Positions 1 through 6,358 of a DNA stretch of 10,866 nucleotides are shown here, piece after piece. The position numbers and the translations under genes were made by a program. Origin of the DNA: Ignavibacteriales bacterium (lineage in GTDB: Bacteria > Bacteroidota > Ignavibacteria > Ignavibacteriales > Melioribacteraceae). A model generated the notes under the pieces. That model was not told the origin of the DNA. It did not search any database and saw only the letters and a program-made list of their open reading frames with translations. The stretch covers positions 1-10,866 of the forward strand of contig JALWSN010000578.1 in the NCBI GenBank assembly GCA_027080245.1. The letters are read 5' to 3'. How positions within the stretch are numbered: the first letter of the stretch is position 1; each line of letters starts with the position of its first letter.

Positions 1-1
1 C

Positions 2-295
2 GATGCTCTCTCAAAAAAAAGAAACGAATACGGAACAGTAGTTAAAATGGACGGAAACAATTTTACTACCAACACGGGATTAAAACTGACGCTGAACTGG
101 AATAAGCTTGAAATAATTAGGGAGGGGCGACCTCACACATTTAGAAACGCGCTTCTTCAAATTCACAGATTTGAGTGGACTGGCGACCCCAAGATTGACA
201 GGGCATTACTGTTTGCAGGAGGACTTTTAGCCTTAATTTACGGGGTATTAACGTTCTGGATTTTGTTCAAAAAGAAAAAAATCAAAAATGAATGA
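2..295 (+). CDS. 3' end of a PepSY-like, C-terminally anchored membrane protein (5' partial)
   Basis: The reading frame is open to the left edge of the window with no stop, so this is probably the last 97 codons of a longer gene. The ATG at 47 is an internal methionine with no ribosome binding site before it. The visible part has a soluble segment, then a motif LLQIHRFEWTGDPKIDR, a hydrophobic helix of about 22 residues (roughly residues 68-89 of the visible part), and a lysine-rich tail KKKKIKNE that should stay in the cytoplasm. The 'LLQIHR(F)xxxGDxxxDR + final TM helix' pattern resembles the C-terminus of PepSY-associated membrane proteins, but that is an analogy from a short piece. The gene overlaps the next one by 8 bp, which suggests translational coupling. 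A generic single-pass membrane protein cannot be excluded. Confidence 0.6.
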   Translation, partial: DALSKKRNEYGTVVKMDGNNFTTNTGLKLTLNWNKLEIIREGRPHTFRNALLQIHRFEWTGDPKIDRALLFAGGLLALIYGVLTFWILFKKKKIKNE

Positions 296-794
296 ACTGG
301 AAAAACTTTCCCGCGAGAAGTTAATTAAGTTGGTAAAAGTCTACGCAAAGAATTGGCTTGCGCACGACGGCTCGTGGTTTTTATCTGCCGAAAAAGTTTT
401 CGGAATGGAAACGGCAATCAAACTCGATGAAATGTCCTGGGAAATGTTTGCCGAAATAGAAGCCAAAAGAATTAAGAAAGAATTTGGCTTGCCGGAACAA
501 GGCGGCTTGAAGGCTCTTGCCAAAGCTTTTTCCTACCGACTTTATGCGGCGATTAACGAACAAGCCATTGAATGGGTGGACGAAAATCGTTTGATATTTA
601 AAATGATTGACTGCCGCGTTCAATCAGCCCGAAATAGAAAGGGCTTACCGCTCTTTCCTTGTAAATCCGTTGGTATTATTGAGTTTTCCACATTTGCAAA
701 AACTATTGATTCCAGAATTCAAACAAAAGTAATCGCTTGCCCTCCGGAGAAAGGAGACGGATTTTATTGCGGGTGGGAATTTACAATTAAATAA
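288..794 (+). CDS. DUF6125-like protein with four cysteines
   Basis: A 168-residue soluble protein with no signal peptide or membrane segment. It resembles the DUF6125 family, which I recall as related to L-2-amino-thiazoline-4-carboxylate hydrolase-like proteins; its function is not known to me. Recognisable landmarks are NWLAHDGSWF (22-31), METAIKLDE (40-48), GLKALAKAFSYRLYAAINEQ (73-92), DCRVQSARNRKGLP (108-121), FPCKSVGIIEF (123-133) and a C-terminal IACPP...CGWEF. Cysteines 109, 125, 151 and 161 all fall in these motifs, so they may bind a metal or act in redox chemistry (inference). The ATG at 288 overlaps the upstream gene by 8 bp and has no clear Shine-Dalgarno site, consistent with translational coupling. 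A 25-bp gap separates it from the lipoprotein gene. Confidence 0.75.
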   Translation: MNELEKLSREKLIKLVKVYAKNWLAHDGSWFLSAEKVFGMETAIKLDEMSWEMFAEIEAKRIKKEFGLPEQGGLKALAKAFSYRLYAAINEQAIEWVDENRLIFKMIDCRVQSARNRKGLPLFPCKSVGIIEFSTFAKTIDSRIQTKVIACPPEKGDGFYCGWEFTIK

Positions 795-819
795 ACACTT
801 ACAAAAGGATGCCCGAGGA

Positions 820-1263
820 ATGAAGAATTTTATTTTGTTCTCGTTTGCGATTTTAGTTGCGGCGTTTTTAGATTCCTGTAGCTGCGGCTGCGGCGCAACA
901 CAAAAAGATTCAATTCCTGTTTACCATCAAATAGCCGCAGTAAAATATGGGGTGAACTATTCGGTAATATTTAATCCCGATTCCAGTTACGTTCTTTGCA
1001 CAAACAACGGAGGCGCTCCCGGCAAAGTTCCGCCAAAAGCTCTCAGATTTTTTGTATTCAACTTAATAACCAACAAAATTGTTCTGGAAGATACTTACGC
1101 TTCCGCTTCGGTTAAGTGGATTAAAAAGTACAAGCTAATGGTCAGGGTTTACCCCGAAGCGTTCAGTTTGAAAAAAAACCAAAATTTGGTTAAAGTAATT
1201 TACGACGTTAAAAAGGGCACAAAAATTAAAATTAAAAATGAGGTAAAAAATGAACAACTTTAA
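820..1263 (+). CDS. small cysteine-rich lipoprotein of unknown function
   Basis: A 147-residue protein with a lipoprotein signal peptide: MKNF, a hydrophobic core, then LDSC with the likely lipidated cysteine at residue 20. Directly after it comes the unusual run CSCGCG, so the mature N-terminus would have three cysteines within the first five residues. The rest (VYHQIAAVKYGVNYSVIFNPDSSYVLC, then FFVFNLITNKIVLEDTY) reads like beta strands and I do not recognise a family. A fourth cysteine lies at residue 60. The lysine-rich tail arises where the gene runs 14 bp into the next one, and its last codons carry that gene's ribosome binding site. The ATG at 820 has GAGGA immediately before it, closer than is ideal. 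Co-transcription with the large T9SS cargo gene suggests a shared envelope role, but nothing more specific is supported. Confidence 0.72.
   Translation: MKNFILFSFAILVAAFLDSCSCGCGATQKDSIPVYHQIAAVKYGVNYSVIFNPDSSYVLCTNNGGAPGKVPPKALRFFVFNLITNKIVLEDTYASASVKWIKKYKLMVRVYPEAFSLKKNQNLVKVIYDVKKGTKIKIKNEVKNEQL
1240..1244 (+). promoter_or_regulatory. ribosome binding site for the propeller gene, inside the lipoprotein gene
   Basis: GAGGT lies 5 nt before the ATG at 1250 and within the coding sequence of the preceding lipoprotein. It supports 1250 as the true start and suggests coupled translation of the two overlapping genes. Confidence 0.65.
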
Positions 1264-4200
1264 AAAGGTGTCTTTACTCATATTGGCGGCAACATTCTTT
1301 TCTTTCATATTTTTTAATGAATCTTCGTTCAAAAATGATTTAACTTTCGCCAAAACAAATTATTCTTTCAAAAAAATTGAAAAGAAGAAGGGCGGGATTG
1401 CCAAAGCCAAAAACGACAACCCGGAACAATTCATTAAATATGAGCGCGACATTAGAACGCTGCCGGGCAAGGACAAACCCGATTACCCTCAAAATTACAG
1501 AATTAAAGAATTCCTTAAAGCCCACAAAGCCAAAAGTTTCAAAGACCTGAAGCTTTTCAAAACAGCGGGCTCAATTAGTTGGGATGAAAGAGGACCCGCA
1601 AATGTTCAAGGCAGGATCCGTTCCGTAGTTGTTGACCCGCGGGATACTGCGGGAAACACATGGTTTGTCGGAAGCGTTGGAGGCGGCGTTTGGAAAACTA
1701 CCGACGGCGGAAATACTTGGCAGGACTTAACTTCCGGACTGCCGAACCTATCAACGTCAACAATAGCAATGTGCAATTCTAACCCCGACGTTTTGTACGT
1801 TGGAACGGGCGAAGGTTATTACAACATCGATGCCATAGGCGGTTCCGGAATATGGAAATCAACAGACGGCGGGAACACGTGGAATCAACTTTCATCCACA
1901 ACTAACGCGGCACAGTTCAGAGACGTAATGCGAATTGTAGTTAACCCGAACAACGCTAACGAAGTTGTTGTAGCTACATCGCACAACATTACAACATCGT
2001 CGTCCGGCTATTCAAAAATCCTGCGCTCAACAGACGGCGGAAATAGCTGGACCGAAACTTTAACCAACAAAAACGACATTCAACAAGTGGTAGCCAATCC
2101 AAGTAATTTTAAAAATCTTTACGCTGCAGTTTATGGCAAAGGCGTTTACAAATCTACCGACGCCGGAAGTACGTGGGCTTTTTCTTCCGTGGGATTGGAC
2201 TTTATTAATTTAGGCAGATTGGAATTAAGCGTCTCCCCCGTTAATTCACAAAATTTGTTTTTAGTCGCCGACCAAAACGGCTCCGCAATGTTTTATTTTT
2301 CAAGCGACGCCGGCGCTTCTTGGAATAAAATAAAACCTGACAAAAATTGGCTTGGCGGTCAGGGCTGGTACGACAACGTTGTTACCGCTGATTTGTTCGA
2401 CCAATATTCATGTTACGTTGGTGGAATTGACATTATGAAAATAACCGTTTCGGGAACTTCCATTACCACCACACCAATAACTGATGTTTACCACCAATAT
2501 CATCAGCCAAGTAAAGGCGTACATCCGGACCAGCATGTCATCACCTTGTTTACTTTAAATCAAGGTCAAAAAACTTTTAGAATGATTGTCGGTAACGACG
2601 GCGGAGTTTTTTATTCTGACGACGCGGGATCTCATTTTTCTAAAACTGGCAAAGGGCTTAACGTTACTCAATTTTATTCGGTGGACAAGCGAAACGGGAG
2701 CCCCCAATACATCGGAGGAACGCAGGATAACGGCACTCGTCTTTCGCCTAAGGGAATTATTCCCGACGCAACAACCTCTTGGCCAATGGCTGTTGGCGGA
2801 GACGGGTTTGCCTCCGTTTGGAATTATTCCAACCCTTCGCTTTTGCTTGCCTCTCTTTATAATGACCAAATTGTGAAATCGACGGACGGAGGATACAACT
2901 TTAACTACAGCGCGCCGCCCCTTCCGGAAAACGATGACGCCCCGTTTATTACGCACCTTGCAAAGTCCAATCAAGATCCAGATCTCATTTTTACTTTCAG
3001 CAAGGCGGGAATTTGGCGGTCGGATAATTTCGCGGATTCTTGGAATTTAATTACTCTTCAATCCGGGTCGTTCGACGGCGGCAGAAGTTTTACTCAGGTG
3101 GAAATCTCCCTCGTCGACCCGCAAGTGGTTTGGGCGGCGACAAAGATTGGCCCACAGGATAGCGTTTTGGTTTCCACGGACGGCGGATTTACGTTTTACA
3201 AAACCAATCCGTTTAACATTTCACAAGCCCTGCGTGTAAGCGGTTTTGCCACCGATCCTATCGACAGGAACACCGCCTACGTTCTTTGCTCGGCGGCTAA
3301 TAATCCTAAGATTTTTAGGACTACGGATTTGGGCAAAAGTTGGCAGGAACTATCCGGTTTTGGCTCGGCACAAAGTAGTTCAAACGGATTTCCAGACGTG
3401 GCGGTTTATTCGCTGCTTGTAATGCCGTTTAATACTAATATTATTTGGGCCGGGACGGAAATAGGCATATTTGAATCTACGGACAACGGTGCAAGTTGGC
3501 ACCCATTGCAAAGCAACTTGCCAGCAACGTCAATTTGGCAGATGAGAATTGTTAACGACCAAATTATTGTCGCCACACACGGCCGCGGCGCTTGGACTAC
3601 AACGCCAAGCGAGCTTTCGGGCTACGAACCGCCTAAGGTTACTTTAGGACCGGAAATAAAATCAATTACCGCGACCAAACGAACTGTTAGGGTAAATCTT
3701 CGATTAAGAGCCGTTTACGACTCAACCCAAATAATGTTCGATAACACCGTCATGGCGCTTGTTAAAAATACCGCTCCCGTCGATACTTTCATTACAATAA
3801 ACTATTCCCCAACTCAGCCAGCTGTTACCAGAAAAATTCAGGCGGTCTCATTTAAAGATTCCAACAAATTCAAAAGTGGTTTCGTGGTTCATGAATTTTA
3901 CAATTTTAACTCTGTAGTAACCGCGTATGCCACGAATTTTAATAACTCGGGAAACGACTTCGAATTAAACGGTTTTTCAATAAATAAGGAAGCCGGTTTT
4001 TCGGACGAAACTCTTCACTCTCTTCACCCCTACAATAACAGCTCCGAAATAACCGCAACGTTATTAAAACCAATAGTCGTGGCGCAAAGCAACGCTTACT
4101 TAAACTACAGCGATATTGCGCTTGTTGAGCCTGGCGAAGCAAACACAAAATTCGGCGACCCCTTTTTCTACGATTTTGTAGTTGTGGAAGGCACTAAAGA

Positions 4201-4732
4201 CGGCGCGAACTGGCAACCCCTTGCAGACGGGTACGACGCAAGGTTCGATAGCGTTTGGCTTAATTATTATTACAATAATCAGCAGCCTGATTCAACACTG
4301 TTTAGAACGCACAATTTGAATTTGTTAAATTCGTTTAACGCCGGGGACACAATTATTATCCGCTTTAGAATGTTCTCCGATATTTACACAAACGGTTACG
4401 GCTGGGTAATAGACAATCTTGAAATTCAAAAGAAATTAACTGCGGTTAAAAATAATTTCCCCGCACCACAAAAATTCGCGCTTTACCAGAATTATCCGAA
4501 CCCGTTTAACCCAACAACAATTATTAAGTATTCGTTGCCTTCAGAAAGTAATGTTAACCTTATTATTTACAATTCGCTTGGACAGAAGGTAACCGAGTTA
4601 CTTAACCGAAAACAAAAAGCCGGAGTTTACAACTACAGATTTAATGCAAGCAATTTAGCAAGCGGAATCTATTTTTACAGAATTACCGCTGGCAAGTTTA
4701 CATCGGTGAAAAAAATGATTTTGTTGAAGTAA
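1250..4732 (+). CDS. T9SS-exported Asp-box (BNR/sortilin-like) double beta-propeller protein
   Basis: A 1160-residue secreted protein. Residues 1-23 form a signal peptide. Residues ~30-105 are a basic pro-region-like linker. From about 108 to 786 I count eleven Asp-box motifs (SxDxGxxW type), with the Asp at 152, 206, 262, 304, 353, 457, 546, 592, 644, 692 and 744. Spacing is about 50 residues with two gaps of 104 and 89, which fits roughly fourteen blades in two propellers. The propeller closes with ATHGRGAW (775-782). Residues ~790-1062 form a beta-sandwich region ending in GYGWVIDNLEI, like jelly-roll domains of secreted proteases. Residues ~1075-1160 are a type A T9SS sorting domain (YQNYPNPFNPTT, SLGQKV, SGIYFYRI, KKMILLK). 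Likely cell surface or released, probably binding polymer or protein. GH74 glycosidases share the fold, but I do not see their active-site signature, so no enzyme activity is assigned. Last gene of its operon. Confidence 0.9.
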   Translation: MNNFKKVSLLILAATFFSFIFFNESSFKNDLTFAKTNYSFKKIEKKKGGIAKAKNDNPEQFIKYERDIRTLPGKDKPDYPQNYRIKEFLKAHKAKSFKDLKLFKTAGSISWDERGPANVQGRIRSVVVDPRDTAGNTWFVGSVGGGVWKTTDGGNTWQDLTSGLPNLSTSTIAMCNSNPDVLYVGTGEGYYNIDAIGGSGIWKSTDGGNTWNQLSSTTNAAQFRDVMRIVVNPNNANEVVVATSHNITTSSSGYSKILRSTDGGNSWTETLTNKNDIQQVVANPSNFKNLYAAVYGKGVYKSTDAGSTWAFSSVGLDFINLGRLELSVSPVNSQNLFLVADQNGSAMFYFSSDAGASWNKIKPDKNWLGGQGWYDNVVTADLFDQYSCYVGGIDIMKITVSGTSITTTPITDVYHQYHQPSKGVHPDQHVITLFTLNQGQKTFRMIVGNDGGVFYSDDAGSHFSKTGKGLNVTQFYSVDKRNGSPQYIGGTQDNGTRLSPKGIIPDATTSWPMAVGGDGFASVWNYSNPSLLLASLYNDQIVKSTDGGYNFNYSAPPLPENDDAPFITHLAKSNQDPDLIFTFSKAGIWRSDNFADSWNLITLQSGSFDGGRSFTQVEISLVDPQVVWAATKIGPQDSVLVSTDGGFTFYKTNPFNISQALRVSGFATDPIDRNTAYVLCSAANNPKIFRTTDLGKSWQELSGFGSAQSSSNGFPDVAVYSLLVMPFNTNIIWAGTEIGIFESTDNGASWHPLQSNLPATSIWQMRIVNDQIIVATHGRGAWTTTPSELSGYEPPKVTLGPEIKSITATKRTVRVNLRLRAVYDSTQIMFDNTVMALVKNTAPVDTFITINYSPTQPAVTRKIQAVSFKDSNKFKSGFVVHEFYNFNSVVTAYATNFNNSGNDFELNGFSINKEAGFSDETLHSLHPYNNSSEITATLLKPIVVAQSNAYLNYSDIALVEPGEANTKFGDPFFYDFVVVEGTKDGANWQPLADGYDARFDSVWLNYYYNNQQPDSTLFRTHNLNLLNSFNAGDTIIIRFRMFSDIYTNGYGWVIDNLEIQKKLTAVKNNFPAPQKFALYQNYPNPFNPTTIIKYSLPSESNVNLIIYNSLGQKVTELLNRKQKAGVYNYRFNASNLASGIYFYRITAGKFTSVKKMILLK

Positions 4733-4747
4733 TTTCAGACAAACATT

Positions 4748-4790
4748 GCCCCCTTTTCTACTTTGGCAAGGAAAGGGGGCTTGTTTTTTT
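4748..4790 (+). terminator. intrinsic terminator of the propeller operon
   Basis: GCCCCCTTT (4748-4756) pairs perfectly with AAAGGGGGC (4772-4780). The stem can extend by a T-G and a C-G pair to 11 bp around an 11-nt loop. It is followed by TTGTTTTTTT (4781-4790). It starts 15 nt after the stop codon of the propeller gene. Confidence 0.92.
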
Positions 4791-4819
4791 GACTTAAGGA
4801 AATGTTTTAATAATTTAGC

Positions 4820-4838
4820 ATTGGACAATTACTCCAAT
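4820..4838. promoter_or_regulatory. short inverted repeat upstream of the MEMO gene (possible operator)
   Basis: ATTGGA (4820-4825) and TCCAAT (4833-4838) form a 6-bp inverted repeat with a 7-bp spacer, 34 bp before the ATG at 4873. It is the only symmetric element between the terminator and the next gene. A role as an operator is speculative; an AT-rich region can produce this by chance. Confidence 0.2.
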
Positions 4839-4872
4839 TGAAAAATTTTTATTCTTAGTTTGGGGAAGGGAA

Positions 4873-5943
4873 ATGAAAAGCTTATTATTATTGCTTCTTA
4901 CGGCTACGGCATCTGTGTTAGCCCAAAATATCAGGCCAATCCGGGACAGCGTTGGATTTTGCTGGCGTGCTAATGAAATGGACAAAGTTATTTCTTTTTT
5001 GAGCAAGGACGCCGCAAACAAATACCACTTTAACTCCGAAGGACTCGTTGCGGCAATATCCCCTCACGACGATTTCCTTTACGCGGGAAGGGTTTATTAC
5101 CCGCTTTATCCACTAATTAAAGCAAAAGAAATTGTGATTTTCGGAGTAACGCACGGAACGGTTCGCAAAGCAATGAACGACCCTCAGAATATTTTGATTT
5201 TTGATTCCTACAAAAAATGGCGCGGACCTTACGGGCTAGTAAATATTTCACCCCTGAGGGAAAAATTAACTAACTCGTTGCCGAAAGATTTTTTCATGGT
5301 AAGCAATAAGGCTCAGAGGATTGAGCATTCCATTGAAGCGCTTATTCCTTTCCTTCAGCATTACAATCGCAACTTAACCATTACGCCAATAATGGTAACG
5401 CAAATGCCCTTTGAAAGAATGGAGAATATCAGCGCCAAAGTCGCAGAAATAATTAAATCTTACATTAAGGAAAAGAACTTAAAGCTCGGCAAAGACATTT
5501 TCTTTCTGATTTCAAACGATGCAAATCATTACGGAAAGGATTTCAACAATTCGCCTTACGGGCTCGACAGCGCCGCGCACCGAATAGCCACAAGCAACGA
5601 TAGAAGAATTTTAAACAGCTACATCAACGCAAAAATAACCGGGAGAGATTTAAAAGAATTAACGGGAGAGATTTGGCACAATAATAGCAAGCCAATCCCG
5701 CTTTGGTGCGGCAGATACCCAATAATATTCGGGCTTCTGACAGTTCGTAAAATTGTAAAAACTATTGCAGGCAAAGAAATCGAAGGTAAACTATTTAAAT
5801 ATTCCGACACACTTACCCAAGGTAAGTTGCCTATTAAAGGAACACATCTCGGGCTTACGGCACCTGTTTCAACAAAACATTGGGTTGGGTTCTTCTCGGC
5901 GGGATTTTATTTAAAATACACCATTAAGGCAAGGACAAAATGA
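4873..5943 (+). CDS. exported MEMO1-family protein (AmmeMemoRadiSam protein B-like)
   Basis: A 356-residue protein of the MEMO family, which has a fold related to class III nonheme extradiol dioxygenases. Family landmarks appear in order: SPHDDFLYAG (64-72, His65), IFGVTHGT (89-96, His94), EHSIEALIPFLQ (151-162), SNDANHYG (214-221, Asp216 and His219) and CGRYPI (279-284, Cys279). In human MEMO1 the equivalents of His65, His94 and Cys279 bind metal, so the metal site looks intact. Unlike the usual cytoplasmic members, it begins with a clear signal peptide (MKSLLLLLLTATASVLA|QN), predicted to be cut after Ala17. GGGGAAGGG precedes the ATG, only 2 nt away. The gene overlaps the thioesterase gene by 4 bp. 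The AMMECR1-like and radical-SAM partners of the AmmeMemoRadiSam system are absent here. Substrate unknown. Confidence 0.85.
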   Translation: MKSLLLLLLTATASVLAQNIRPIRDSVGFCWRANEMDKVISFLSKDAANKYHFNSEGLVAAISPHDDFLYAGRVYYPLYPLIKAKEIVIFGVTHGTVRKAMNDPQNILIFDSYKKWRGPYGLVNISPLREKLTNSLPKDFFMVSNKAQRIEHSIEALIPFLQHYNRNLTITPIMVTQMPFERMENISAKVAEIIKSYIKEKNLKLGKDIFFLISNDANHYGKDFNNSPYGLDSAAHRIATSNDRRILNSYINAKITGRDLKELTGEIWHNNSKPIPLWCGRYPIIFGLLTVRKIVKTIAGKEIEGKLFKYSDTLTQGKLPIKGTHLGLTAPVSTKHWVGFFSAGFYLKYTIKARTK

Positions 5944-6350
5944 GTTATTCTGTTTTTGAATCGGAAATTGAAGTGCGCCCGGACGACATCGATATGAACA
6001 ACCACGTTCATTACTCAAAGTACTTGGATTACTTACTTGCCGCGCGGTATCATCAGATGAAAAACAATTACAAAATGTCGATGGAGGAATTTATTGAAAG
6101 AGGATTTTCCTGGGTGGCTTCTCGAGCAGAGATTGATTTTAAGCGCGCAATTAAATTGAACGACAAGGTGTTTGTCAGAACGCAAATTGAATCGGTAAAC
6201 GGAGCGCAGGTGACGGTTAAGTTTTGGATAGTTAAGGGCGAAAACAAAAAAGTAGCCGAGGAAGGACGTGTAGTTTACACAATGATTTCAATAACATCCG
6301 GACGCCCGACCCGTATCCCCCCTGATATTATTGAAAAATATTCCGTTTGA
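5940..6350 (+). CDS. hotdog-fold acyl-CoA thioesterase (4HBT/YbgC/FadM-like)
   Basis: A 136-residue protein, the typical length of single-hotdog thioesterases, which hydrolyse acyl-CoA thioesters to the free acid and CoA in the cytoplasm. The signature is in residues 11-31: EVRPDDIDMNNHVHYSKYLDY matches the family pattern of an acidic loop, then N-x-x-HYxxYLxY. Asp18 aligns with the catalytic Asp of 4-hydroxybenzoyl-CoA thioesterase (FGDCDPAG). Later segments ASRAEIDFKRAIKLNDKVFVRTQIE and the C-terminal IPPDI fit this fold. Its ATG overlaps the stop of the MEMO gene (ATGA, 5940-5943), so both should be co-translated. There is no signal peptide, so it acts in the cytoplasm while its operon partner is exported. 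Acyl specificity cannot be read from the sequence. Confidence 0.85.
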   Translation: MSYSVFESEIEVRPDDIDMNNHVHYSKYLDYLLAARYHQMKNNYKMSMEEFIERGFSWVASRAEIDFKRAIKLNDKVFVRTQIESVNGAQVTVKFWIVKGENKKVAEEGRVVYTMISITSGRPTRIPPDIIEKYSV

Positions 6351-6358
6351 ACTCTAAA

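Noticed and set aside
47..295. A complete 82-residue small membrane protein starting at 47
   Set aside because: The frame is open to the window edge and there is no ribosome binding site at 47, so it is more likely the end of a larger gene.
2555..2974. Long open frame antisense to the propeller gene, and similar ones elsewhere
   Set aside because: They lie entirely inside well-supported genes with recognisable domains, have no ribosome binding sites, and encode low-complexity basic proteins.
4856..4863. TTAGTTTG as a Bacteroidetes-type -7 promoter box for the MEMO gene
   Set aside because: It mismatches the TAnnTTTG consensus, has no properly spaced -33 element, and would leave almost no leader before the ATG.
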